9,367 bases of DNA from Dehalococcoidales bacterium (lineage in GTDB: Bacteria > Chloroflexota > Dehalococcoidia > Dehalococcoidales > RBG-16-60-22): the NCBI GenBank assembly GCA_016783105.1, contig JADHXF010000061.1, positions 1-9,367 on the forward strand, in the 5' to 3' direction. How positions within the stretch are numbered: the stretch's first letter is position 1; every line of letters starts with the position of its first letter. The notes below the pieces were generated by a model. That model saw nothing but the letters and a program-made list of their open reading frames with translations. It was not told the DNA's origin and ran no database searches. A program made the translations under genes and the position numbers. Below, in pieces: positions 1 to 6,197 of this stretch.

Positions 1-683
1 TCCTTGAAACGAACGCTGGTGGGGATAATGGCTTTAAATATCCTTATGCGGTCGCCAAACGCCCGGCGGGTAACCTCCATAACCTCTTTGCTGTGCAGCG
101 TGCGTGAGCTGGTCATGGTAAATAATATGCCGGCGATATTCAGCGATGGATTCAGCTTTTCCTTGACCCGGATAACCGTCGTCAACAAACGCACCAGCCC
201 TTTCATGGCCAGAAAATCGGCCTGAAGCGGGATAATGACTTTATCGGCGGCGGTCAGGGCATTGATGGTGAGCAGGTCCAGACTCGGCAGGCAATCGATC
301 AGGATATAGTCGTATGACTGGCGCACCGGCCGGAGCATCTCATTTAATAAGGATTCACGGTCGGCTGCTGCCACCAGGTCAAGCTGTGCCTGTGCCAGCT
401 CTATACTGGAGGGAACAATGTCTATATTCGGGTCGCCGGTCGGGGAAACCACATCTCTGATTGATAGGCTTTTTTTACCACTGATGACGGCTTCCAGAAC
501 ATTATACCCGGTACGCTTTACGGTATCCGGGTTGAGTCCCACACTGATAGTCAGGCATGCCTGCGGGTCCCAGTCGATCAGGAGAACGCGTTTATTTTGT
601 TCGCTCAAACCCTCAGCGAGCGCAGCGACCGTGGTCGTCTTGCCCACGCCGCCTTTCTGGTTGGCAATACAGAGCACCGGCAT
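1..683 (-). CDS. parA: ParA/Soj-family partition ATPase, 3' end cut by window edge
   Basis: ParA-type ATPases bind DNA non-specifically and, together with a ParB partner, position chromosome origins or plasmids. Translation from the ATG at 683 gives 227 residues with no stop before the edge. It has a deviant Walker A motif NQKGGVGKTTT (residues 8-18, signature lysine K10 and P-loop lysine K15), an A' segment LLIDWDPQA (34-42) and a Walker B ILIDCLPS (127-134), and the visible part ends with IPTSVRFK, typical of the family's C-terminal third. Family members are about 250-270 aa, so roughly 30-40 residues are missing to the left. Two small deviations are W where most have L in 'DLDPQ', and A-C where most have G-N after DPQ. 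No Shine-Dalgarno precedes the ATG, and the promoter places the transcript start about 3 nt upstream, so the message looks leaderless. No ParB is in view and it could lie just beyond the left edge. Confidence 0.93.
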   Translation of the reverse strand, partial: MPVLCIANQKGGVGKTTTVAALAEGLSEQNKRVLLIDWDPQACLTISVGLNPDTVKRTGYNVLEAVISGKKSLSIRDVVSPTGDPNIDIVPSSIELAQAQLDLVAAADRESLLNEMLRPVRQSYDYILIDCLPSLDLLTINALTAADKVIIPLQADFLAMKGLVRLLTTVIRVKEKLNPSLNIAGILFTMTSSRTLHSKEVMEVTRRAFGDRIRIFKAIIPTSVRFK

Positions 684-693
684 AATCTATAAT

Positions 694-722
694 AATATAA
701 CGCAATTGCGCAATTACGTCAA
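694..722 (-). promoter_or_regulatory. parA promoter inside the repeat array
   Basis: Read on the minus strand there is a -35 TTGACG (717-722), a 17-nt spacer and a -10 TATATT (694-699), close to the sigma-70 consensus. The predicted start lies about 7 nt after the -10, leaving only a few bases before the ATG at 683. The spacer is made of units of the 8-bp repeat, including the perfect palindrome CGCAATTGCG (701-710), so a protein binding the repeat would cover the polymerase site. Promoter assignment is by inspection only. Confidence 0.55.
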
Positions 723-759
723 TACTCTTTTGCGCAAATAAGTAAATGCGTAATTGAGC
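696..759. repeat. Degenerate 8-bp tandem repeat array A
   Basis: Eight consecutive 8-bp units can be read without a gap: TATAACGC, AATTGCGC, AATTACGT, CAATACTC, TTTTGCGC, AAATAAGT, AAATGCGT, AATTGAGC. The approximate consensus is AATTRCGY. It contains two perfect palindromes, CGCAATTGCG (701-710) and TTTGCGCAAA (729-738). The array starts 13 nt upstream of the parA ATG and contains its promoter. A related array in the same phase is at 4303-4351. The function is unknown; operator, partition-like site or a decayed mobile repeat are all possible. Confidence 0.7.
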
Positions 760-798
760 ACCTGCACCGGTCAGCAATACTGGATTACCGACAGGTGC
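758..798. other. Imperfect inverted repeat, unknown role
   Basis: GCACCTG (758-764) pairs with CAGGTGC (792-798), and after a small internal loop CGGT (768-771) pairs with ACCG (787-790), leaving a 15-nt loop. It abuts the end of the 8-bp repeat array, between parA and the 3' end of the cupin gene. No T-run follows on either strand, so it is not a convincing intrinsic terminator. I see nothing else coding in 760-861. Confidence 0.3.
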
Positions 799-851
799 GT
801 GTCAAAGAGCGCTCCGCCTGAACAGCCATCCAGTTTGGAGTTCGTTCTGTG

Positions 852-885
852 CCGCTAAAACTTAGCGGGTGTGGGGAATTACTCA
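852..885 (-). promoter_or_regulatory. Candidate bacterial SECIS-like hairpin after in-frame TGA
   Basis: On the minus strand, 21 nt after the TGA at 885-883, there is a perfect 7-bp stem CCGCTAA/TTAGCGG (868-862 with 858-852) and a 3-nt loop GTT (861-859). Bacterial SECIS elements are hairpins just downstream of a Sec UGA, with G among the first loop bases and the loop about 16-37 nt from the UGA (criteria from memory); this hairpin meets them. No T-run follows, which argues against an ordinary terminator. The stop codon TAA (864-862) that would end the read-through product lies in the 5' arm of the stem. This is inference; a chance hairpin remains possible. Confidence 0.4.
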
Positions 886-1191
886 GACAAAGCGGAGCGG
901 CTCATCGCCGACGCTCTCGAAACAGTGGTGCTCGTTGGGAGGGATATAGACGACGTTATCTTTGGAGATTTCCGCCTCCCCTTTCTCCCCTTTCACGACA
1001 GCTCGGCCGGAGAGTATGAATACCTCATGTTCCCAGTTGTGCGAGTGGGACGGCGTAGCGGCTCCCGGCTTGACCTCAATGACGCGCATGGCAAAATTAG
1101 GGGCGCCGTCTTTATCCGTGATCACCTCGCGCATTACCGCGCCACCGTGACCTTCCTTGGCCGGTGTATCCTCAAGTTTGCTAACTTTCAT
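883..1191 (-). CDS. Small single-domain cupin, TM1459-like; possible selenoprotein ending at 862
   Basis: This is a one-domain beta-barrel metal-binding protein of 102 aa up to the TGA. Cupin motif 1 is HSHNWEHE (H49, H51, E56) and motif 2 is PPNEHH (84-89, metal ligand probably H89), together forming the usual three-His one-Glu metal site. The segment APNFAMR (30-36) and the WEHEVF motif match the family of the Thermotoga TM1459 protein, whose reactions are mainly known in vitro; the substrate here is unknown. The ATG at 1191 is chosen over an upstream in-frame start at 1221 because AAGGAGG lies 6 nt before it. The gene overlaps the queF 3' end by 11 nt, so the two are probably translationally coupled. 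Oddly, the protein stops at RFV where relatives continue as FLCLIP. Reading through the TGA gives V-I-P-H-T-R and then TAA at 864-862, a natural C-terminus. TGA may therefore encode selenocysteine, or be a late nonsense change at a Cys codon. Confidence 0.88.
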   Translation of the reverse strand: MKVSKLEDTPAKEGHGGAVMREVITDKDGAPNFAMRVIEVKPGAATPSHSHNWEHEVFILSGRAVVKGEKGEAEISKDNVVYIPPNEHHCFESVGDEPLRFV

Positions 1192-1609
1192 CGGGGGCCT
1201 CCTTAACTGTAGCGCTATCATATCGGGCAGTTGCCTTCGTCCTCAGCCCGCCCCTCTCCCTGTATTCCGCCTCAATCACCATGGAGACGGGCTTTAGAAG
1301 CTGGACCAGGTTCTCTAAAATACGGTTGACCGCGTGCTCCTGCAGGATGCCTACGTTGCGATAGGAGGTGAGATAATATTTCAACGATTTCAGCTCCACG
1401 AGCCATCTGTTCGGCACGTACCGAATCAACAGCCGGGCAAAATCCGGCAGCCCTGTCCAGGGACAGACGAAGGTGAACTCATCAGTCTCGTACACGATTT
1501 CCGTGGCTGATTCCGGGTACTGGAAAGGAACTGCCTCCAGCACCGCCACATCGATGGCTTCCTCGCCCTGTATGTCATACCTTCTGGTGGCGTACTTATC
1601 CACCGTCAT
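1181..1609 (-). CDS. queF: NADPH-dependent preQ0 reductase QueF (7-cyano-7-deazaguanine reductase)
   Basis: QueF reduces the nitrile of preQ0 to the amine of preQ1, the step before insertion of the queuosine precursor into tRNA. The 142-aa product is the short single-module type. The catalytic region reads [12 protein letters not shown], with C49 and D56 matching the nucleophile and proton donor of Bacillus QueF, and the NADPH-binding QueF signature reads ELKSLKYYL (72-80). In the substrate-binding stretch [14 protein letters not shown]91 is kept but the usual preceding His is Q90 by hand alignment. The ATG at 1609 is chosen because GGGAG lies 6 nt upstream; a GTG at 1639 is in frame but lacks a ribosome binding site. 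The gene is divergent from ispD, and its 3' end overlaps the cupin start. Confidence 0.93.
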   Translation of the reverse strand: MTVDKYATRRYDIQGEEAIDVAVLEAVPFQYPESATEIVYETDEFTFVCPWTGLPDFARLLIRYVPNRWLVELKSLKYYLTSYRNVGILQEHAVNRILENLVQLLKPVSMVIEAEYRERGGLRTKATARYDSATVKEAPDES

Positions 1610-1629
1610 TTCATGCTCCCACAGGGGAT

Positions 1630-1659
1630 ATTTTAGCACTATTTGAAATCAAGCGCCAA
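1630..1659 (-). promoter_or_regulatory. Probable queF-cupin promoter
   Basis: On the minus strand a -35 TTGGCG (1654-1659) is followed by an 18-nt spacer and a -10 TAAAAT (1630-1635), giving a short leader before the ATG at 1609. It overlaps the ispD promoter on the other strand, so the two genes may compete for polymerase. Confidence 0.45.
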
Positions 1660-1670
1660 TATGCTAAACT
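1643..1670 (+). promoter_or_regulatory. Probable ispD-ispF-cysS promoter (leaderless)
   Basis: TTGAAA (1643-1648), a 16-nt spacer, then TAAACT (1665-1670) preceded by TG at 1662-1663 as an extended -10. Transcription would begin near 1677, only a few bases before the ATG at 1681. No Shine-Dalgarno precedes that ATG, which fits a leaderless message. Confidence 0.5.
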
Positions 1671-1680
1671 CAAATTGACT

Positions 1681-2370
1681 ATGCCGGATACCAGTGAAAA
1701 AGTTGGCGCTGTTATCGTTGCCGCCGGTAAAAGCGAGCGCATGGGCAATGTGGATAAAATGTTCGCCCTGCTCGGCGGGCAGCCTCTCTTGCTCCGCACC
1801 ACTCAACCTTTTCAGCAGTGCCCTCAGATTGACCAGGTGGTGGTGGTGGTGAGCGGGGAAAGAGAACCTCACTGCCGGAGTCTGGTGGCCGGTCCTGAAT
1901 GGTCCAAGGTCAGCGATGTCTGCCTCGGAGGCAGACGACGCCAGGACTCGGTGGCCGAGGGCTTGAAGCACCTGACCGACTGCGCCTGGGTGGTTATTCA
2001 CGATGGGGCTCGCCCTCTGGTGACAGTGGAACTGATTGAGCGGGGATTGAAAGCAGCCAGGGAGACCGGCGCCGCCATCGCCGCCGTGCCGGTAACGGAC
2101 ACCATTAAGGTCTCGGATGATGGCGGTACCGTGGTTGAGACGCCACCACGTCAATATCTATGGGCCGTACAGACCCCACAAATATTCACCCTCGAAATCA
2201 TCAGCGAGGCCTATCAAAACGCAGATGAAGACGTAACCGATAGCTCGTCGCTGGTGGAGCGGCTGGGACATAAAGTGAAGCTATATATGGGCGCCCATGA
2301 CAATATCAAGATAACCACGCCCGCCGACCTGGCGCTGGCGGAAATTCTCTGGCAACAACATGAAAGGTAA
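1681..2370 (+). CDS. ispD: 2-C-methyl-D-erythritol 4-phosphate cytidylyltransferase
   Basis: IspD transfers CMP from CTP to methylerythritol phosphate, the third step of the MEP isoprenoid pathway. The 229-aa product has the family's usual length. The N-terminal nucleotide-binding loop reads VAAGKSERMG (13-22) with K26 following, the metal and substrate loop reads IHDGARP (106-112), and later VTDTIK, TPQIF and a C-terminal NIKITTPADLALAE are all characteristic. The ATG at 1681 is preferred; a TTG at 1675 would add only two residues. There is no ribosome binding site, so initiation is probably leaderless. The 3' end overlaps ispF by 11 nt, so the two enzymes are likely co-translated. Confidence 0.96.
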   Translation: MPDTSEKVGAVIVAAGKSERMGNVDKMFALLGGQPLLLRTTQPFQQCPQIDQVVVVVSGEREPHCRSLVAGPEWSKVSDVCLGGRRRQDSVAEGLKHLTDCAWVVIHDGARPLVTVELIERGLKAARETGAAIAAVPVTDTIKVSDDGGTVVETPPRQYLWAVQTPQIFTLEIISEAYQNADEDVTDSSSLVERLGHKVKLYMGAHDNIKITTPADLALAEILWQQHER

Positions 2371-2848
2371 CTGTCGAGCAGGTATCGGCTATGATGTGCA
2401 CGCGCTCACTGCGGGACGCAGGCTGGTGCTCGGTGGCGTTGAGGTAACTTTTGAACGTGGCCTCAGCGGCTGGAGCGATGCCGATGTCCTGACGCACGCC
2501 ATCATGGATGCTCTGCTCGGGGCAGTGGCGCTGGGAGATATCGGCCGCCATTTCCCGCCCGGGGACCCGCAGTATGAAGGCATCTCCAGCCTGAAGTTAC
2601 TGGAAAAGGTGAAAGGCTTGCTCGATGAGAATGGCTGGCAGGTTAGCAATGTTGACGCCACCGTCATTGCCGAGCGACCCAGTCTCAGCGAGCACATAAA
2701 GAAGATGCGGGAAAAGCTGTGCCGGACGCTCGGTATTGAGATGGAACAGGTCAGCGTCAAGGCTTCAACCTCGGACGGACTCGGCTTTACGGGCAGAGGC
2801 GAGGGAATCGCCGCATTGGCTTTAGCTACGGTTAAGGAGAAAGCTTGA
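2360..2848 (+). CDS. ispF: 2-C-methyl-D-erythritol 2,4-cyclodiphosphate synthase
   Basis: IspF cyclises CDP-methylerythritol phosphate to the cyclodiphosphate with loss of CMP, acting as a homotrimer with a zinc ion per active site. The product is 162 aa, typical length. The zinc ligands are visible as D12 and H14 in GYDVH and H46 in SDADVLTHA, followed by [11 protein letters not shown]. The C-terminal signature reads [19 protein letters not shown]. The residue before SDADV is W38, where many homologues have His. The start overlaps ispD by 11 nt and the TGA overlaps the cysS start by 4 nt, making a compact three-gene operon. Confidence 0.97.
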   Translation: MKGNCRAGIGYDVHALTAGRRLVLGGVEVTFERGLSGWSDADVLTHAIMDALLGAVALGDIGRHFPPGDPQYEGISSLKLLEKVKGLLDENGWQVSNVDATVIAERPSLSEHIKKMREKLCRTLGIEMEQVSVKASTSDGLGFTGRGEGIAALALATVKEKA

Positions 2849-4296
2849 AAGTTTTCAATACCCTGTCCGGGAAGAAAGAGGATTTTTCCCCGCAGGGCGA
2901 TGAAGTGAAGATGTATGTCTGTGGCGTAACTCCATACGCCGACGCTCATCTGGGGCACGCCATGAGCTATATTATCTTTGACGTCATACGGCGTTACCTC
3001 AGGTACCGCGGCTACAAGGTTAAGTACGTTCAGAACGTAACCGATATCGACGATAAGATTATCGACCGCGCCAACAAGCTCGGCATTCCGCAAAGGGAGC
3101 TGGCCGAAAAATTCACCAGGAGCTACTTCGAGGATATGAAGGCGCTCAACATAGCTGAACCGGACGTCACTCCCTACGCCACCGATGAGATACCGAAAAT
3201 CATTGAAATCGTGCGGGGCCTGATTGACAAGGGATATGGGTATGAATCGCAGGGCAGTGTCTATTTCCGGGTGAGAAATGTCCCCGACTACGGCAAGCTT
3301 TCCCACCGCAACCTGGACTCGATGAAGGCCGGAATACGCGTTGAATCCGGCGAGGAGAAAGAAGACCCGCTTGACTTTGTCCTCTGGAAGGCGTCCAAAC
3401 CCGGCGAGCCGTCCTGGGACAGCCCGTGGGGGCCGGGGCGGCCGGGGTGGCACATCGAGTGCAGCGCCATGTCCCTGAAGTACCTGGGCAATACCCTGGA
3501 CATCCACGGCGGAGGGCAGGACCTGGTCTTTCCTCACCACGAGAACGAAATCGCCCAGTCGGAGAGCTTCACCGGCGTCAAGCCGTTCGTCAGGCACTGG
3601 CTGCATAACGGCATGGTGCAGATGGGCGGGGAAAAGATGAGCAAGTCGCTGGGGAACTTAATCACCATCAAGCAGGCTCTGGAGAAGTACAGCGCCGACG
3701 CCATCCGCATCTTCGTGCTGAGTTCTCATTACCGCAGCCCGCTCACCTATTCCGAGGAAATACTGGAGGCGGCAGAGAAAGGGACGGAACGGCTGCGGCA
3801 AACGGTAAACAACCCTGTGAGCGGTAATAAAACAGGGAAACGGATAGATACCGAGCAATACCGAGAGCGCTTTTCCGAGGCGATGGATGACGACTTCAAC
3901 ACCGCCCAGGCGGTAGCAACGTTGTTTGACCTGGTCAGAGAGATAAACAAATATGAAAGTGAAGGCGCTTCGGCTGGCGAAGCTCGTGAGGCCCTAAAAG
4001 AGCTGGGCGAGGTGCTGGGATTGACCTTTCAGGAGCGGGAAGAAGCGCCCCTTGACGCCGAAGCGCTGGCGCAGAACAGCGCCATCGTCTACCAGACATT
4101 AGGCCTCCCCACGACGCCAGTAGCAACCGACGCCGGAGACATCATCCAGAGCATCCAAAACCTGGTTGACCTGCGCCGGAAGCTAAGAAAAGACAAAAAG
4201 TGGGCAGAGGCCGACATGGTTCGTGACAAACTGGCAGATTCTGGCATTATCCTTACGGATACTTCTACCGATACGGTGTGGCGGCGAAAAAGGTGA
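2845..4296 (+). CDS. cysS: Cysteinyl-tRNA synthetase
   Basis: CysRS charges tRNA-Cys with cysteine using ATP. The 483-aa product is close to the family norm. It shows MYVCGVTPY with zinc ligand C26, the HIGH-type motif HLGH (35-38), the remaining zinc ligands C206 (WHIECSAMS), H231 and E235 ([11 protein letters not shown]), and the KMSKS loop KMSKS (264-268). The C-terminal part is the helical anticodon-binding region, including [16 protein letters not shown]. The start is a TTG at 2845, overlapping the ispF stop as TTGA; GGAG at 2836-2839 lies 5 nt upstream and supports it. It is the last gene of the ispD operon. No clear terminator follows; repeat array B begins a few bases downstream. Confidence 0.97.
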   Translation: MKVFNTLSGKKEDFSPQGDEVKMYVCGVTPYADAHLGHAMSYIIFDVIRRYLRYRGYKVKYVQNVTDIDDKIIDRANKLGIPQRELAEKFTRSYFEDMKALNIAEPDVTPYATDEIPKIIEIVRGLIDKGYGYESQGSVYFRVRNVPDYGKLSHRNLDSMKAGIRVESGEEKEDPLDFVLWKASKPGEPSWDSPWGPGRPGWHIECSAMSLKYLGNTLDIHGGGQDLVFPHHENEIAQSESFTGVKPFVRHWLHNGMVQMGGEKMSKSLGNLITIKQALEKYSADAIRIFVLSSHYRSPLTYSEEILEAAEKGTERLRQTVNNPVSGNKTGKRIDTEQYRERFSEAMDDDFNTAQAVATLFDLVREINKYESEGASAGEAREALKELGEVLGLTFQEREEAPLDAEALAQNSAIVYQTLGLPTTPVATDAGDIIQSIQNLVDLRRKLRKDKKWAEADMVRDKLADSGIILTDTSTDTVWRRKR

Positions 4297-4302
4297 CAGA
4301 AA

Positions 4303-4351
4303 CATTACGAGTATTACGCATTTGCGCAATTACGCATTTGCGTTCTTGCGC
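4303..4351. repeat. Degenerate 8-bp tandem repeat array B
   Basis: After one slightly out-of-register unit (CATTACGA, 4303-4310) come five 8-bp units: TATTACGC, ATTTGCGC, AATTACGC, ATTTGCGT, TCTTGCGC (4312-4351). The consensus AWTTRCGY matches array A at 696-759, and 4312-4351 aligns with 696-735 without gaps, the first 24 positions being nearly identical. It fills the space between the cysS stop and the ribosome binding site of the next gene. Like array A, it sits immediately upstream of a gene start. Confidence 0.65.
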
Positions 4352-4363
4352 GGGAGGTACAGT

Positions 4364-4579
4364 ATGTGGCAGAATGTAGCGCTTGTTTTAATGGGACTGG
4401 GGATGCTGGCCTTGATTGGCTGGGGTGCCGCTGTCTTTTTCAGCAGCAGTGAAATACCACTGGTCGTCAGGATAGCGGTTGGGGCCATCGGCGTCGGGAT
4501 ACTCATTATAATCGGCGTGGCCATCAAAGACCGGATGAAAAAGGCGAAAACCGAAGATTTCAAGGAGGTTGAACGATGA
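4364..4579 (+). CDS. Small two-helix membrane protein, unknown function
   Basis: I do not recognise this 71-aa protein as a named family. Two hydrophobic helices are clear, about residues 4-27 and 34-53, separated by a short polar turn (SSSEIP). A strongly charged tail follows (KDRMKKAKTEDFKEVER), probably cytoplasmic. The ATG at 4364 is chosen because GGAGG (4353-4357) lies 6 nt upstream; an in-frame start at 4223 would run back through the repeat array and into cysS in another frame. The stop overlaps the next start as ATGA, so it is co-translated with the YbjQ-like protein and may act as its membrane partner. That link is inferred from position alone. Confidence 0.8.
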   Translation: MWQNVALVLMGLGMLALIGWGAAVFFSSSEIPLVVRIAVGAIGVGILIIIGVAIKDRMKKAKTEDFKEVER

Positions 4580-4890
4580 TTATCACCACTTCGGCAGATA
4601 TTGAAGGTAAAAAGATTAGCAAAACAATCGGCCTGGTGCGTGGCAGCACCATCAGGGCCAAGCACATCGGCAAAGATATCATGGCCTCTTTTCGAGGTCT
4701 GGCCGGCGGCGAAATCACCGAATACACCAAGATGATGGCCGAGGCGAGAGAGGAATCCATCAAGAGAATGATTGAGGACGCCGAGAAGCAGGGTGCCAAT
4801 GCCATTGTCAGTATGAGATTTACCACCTCCATGGTGATGCAGAACGCCGCCGAGGTTCTGGCCTACGGCACCGGCGTGGTCGTGCAGTAG
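4576..4890 (+). CDS. YbjQ/UPF0145 family protein
   Basis: This 104-aa protein matches the YbjQ (UPF0145, DUF74) family, small homo-oligomeric proteins sometimes labelled heavy-metal-binding with no proven role. Visible family features are the opening ITTSADIEGKKI, the GLVRGSTIRAKHIGKDI segment, a central helix rich in Glu and Lys (MAEAREESIKRMIEDAEKQ), GANAIVSMRF, and a closing AYGTGVVV strand. An AAGGAGG-like ribosome binding site lies in the 3' end of the upstream gene, and the start overlaps that gene's stop by 4 nt. It contains no cysteine, so metal binding through Cys is not supported here. Confidence 0.9.
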   Translation: MIITTSADIEGKKISKTIGLVRGSTIRAKHIGKDIMASFRGLAGGEITEYTKMMAEAREESIKRMIEDAEKQGANAIVSMRFTTSMVMQNAAEVLAYGTGVVVQ

Positions 4891-4951
4891 CCCACCTATA
4901 GCAAACAAACTGCTGAATGGCGCAACATTTTTTCATGCGGGGTTAGTCTGA

Positions 4952-6193
4952 ATGCTGGCAAATCTGGCCGGCTGGGTTACCAGGCGCGAGGGACGCAAGT
5001 TCCTGAAACTGAACCCGGCCGTTGATAATTCAATATTTACGGGCGCAAGAGAAATCGGGGAAATATCCCTCTACATTCACATCCCTTTCTGCCGCACCCT
5101 GTGCCCGTTCTGCTGCTTTAACCGCTACCTGTTCCAGGAAGATAAAGCGAGGCAGTATTTCAAATACCTGAAACGGGAGCTTGACCTCTATATCCAGACC
5201 GGCTTCACCTTCTCCGATTTTTATTTTGGCGGCGGCACACCGACCATCCTCATGGACGAACTTGAGGGCTTCATTGACTACCTTAAAGCCAATTTCAACG
5301 TGAAACGCATCTCTCTGGAGACAACTCCCCGTGAAGTCAGCCGGGAGAACATCGCCCGGCTCAAGGCCGCCGGCATCAACCGCCTTTCCATCGGCGTGCA
5401 GAGCTTTGATGATAATATCGTCAAGGCGATGGGCAGGCCCTTCGGCCCCAGCGCAGATATGAAGAAGCGGGTGCTGATGGCGGAGGGAGAGTTCGACACC
5501 GTGAACGTGGATTTCGTTTTCAATTTCCCGGGCCAGACCGTTGACCAGTTCCGGGCGGACGTGCAGACATTCAAAGAACTAAATATTGACCAGGCCACCT
5601 TCTATCCGCTGATGGCTTCCCCGCACAAGAAAAGCGCTCTGGAGAGACGCTTCAATCGGGTGGACATAACTGAGGAGAAACGATTCTACGATGTCATCCT
5701 GAAAGAACTGTACGAAGGCGGCTATGAAGCCTCCACCGTCTGGTGCTTTTCCAGAGGGGAGAGAATGATTGACGAGTACATTATCGACTTTGACGACTAC
5801 ATTGGCATCGGCGCCGGCTCGGTAAGCATCATGGGCGGCAATTTTTACGTGAACACGTTTTCGCTGGAACGGTATGGCGAGCTTTTGAGCCGTGATACAC
5901 TGCCCATCGTTGGCTGGCGAAAACTCGCGGAGAAAGAAAACCAGAGATACTATTTGCTCACCAAGCTTTTCGGCATGGAACTGGATACCGGGAAGTTCAC
6001 GCAGCGATTTGGCGCCAGTATGAAAAGCAACCTCGGCCCGGAAATGCTTTTGCTGAAGCTTTTTGGCCTAACTGAAGGGAAAAACAAGCTCCACGTGACC
6101 AGAAAGGGTATGTACCCGGTGAGCGTCATGATGCGGGAATTTTTCACTTCGCTCAACAACCTGAGAGAGCTTTACATCGAAGAGCAGATATAA
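4952..6193 (+). CDS. Radical SAM protein of the HemN/HemW (coproporphyrinogen oxidase-like) family
   Basis: This 413-aa protein has the radical SAM cluster motif IPFCRTLCPFC (C47, C51, C54), binding a 4Fe-4S cluster that cleaves S-adenosylmethionine. GGGTPT (93-98) contacts SAM, and RLSIGVQSFD is the HemN/HemW signature around residues 145-155. The motif continues as C-C-F (C54-C55-F56) where HemW has C-D-F. The C-terminal part resembles the HemN winged-helix region but is divergent. Within this superfamily, HemN oxidises coproporphyrinogen, HemW delivers heme and HutW/ChuW-type enzymes open heme; sequence alone does not separate these here, so no symbol is given. The ATG at 4952 has only a weak purine stretch upstream. 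It runs towards menG with a 4-nt gap between stop codons. Confidence 0.85.
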   Translation: MLANLAGWVTRREGRKFLKLNPAVDNSIFTGAREIGEISLYIHIPFCRTLCPFCCFNRYLFQEDKARQYFKYLKRELDLYIQTGFTFSDFYFGGGTPTILMDELEGFIDYLKANFNVKRISLETTPREVSRENIARLKAAGINRLSIGVQSFDDNIVKAMGRPFGPSADMKKRVLMAEGEFDTVNVDFVFNFPGQTVDQFRADVQTFKELNIDQATFYPLMASPHKKSALERRFNRVDITEEKRFYDVILKELYEGGYEASTVWCFSRGERMIDEYIIDFDDYIGIGAGSVSIMGGNFYVNTFSLERYGELLSRDTLPIVGWRKLAEKENQRYYLLTKLFGMELDTGKFTQRFGASMKSNLGPEMLLLKLFGLTEGKNKLHVTRKGMYPVSVMMREFFTSLNNLRELYIEEQI

Positions 6194-6197
6194 TCAC

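Noticed and set aside
418..741. Plus-strand frame covering the parA start and the repeat array
   Set aside because: It is antisense to parA; its tail resembles a stretch near 4300 only because both translate the 8-bp repeats.
852..868. Hairpin after the cupin as an intrinsic terminator
   Set aside because: No T-run follows the stem on the minus strand, so a simple terminator is less likely than the SECIS-like reading, though not excluded.
883..1221. Longer cupin start at 1221
   Set aside because: The ATG at 1191 has AAGGAGG at ideal spacing, while the start at 1221 lies inside queF with no ribosome binding site.
1639..2154. 171-codon minus-strand frame opposite ispD, with a run of five His
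   Set aside because: The His run is the complement of the GTG-rich valine stretch of ispD; the frame is a shadow.
2389..3606. 405-codon open frame on the minus strand opposite ispF and cysS
   Set aside because: It lies entirely antisense to two well-conserved genes with intact motifs, crosses their boundary, and its translation shows no recognisable domain.
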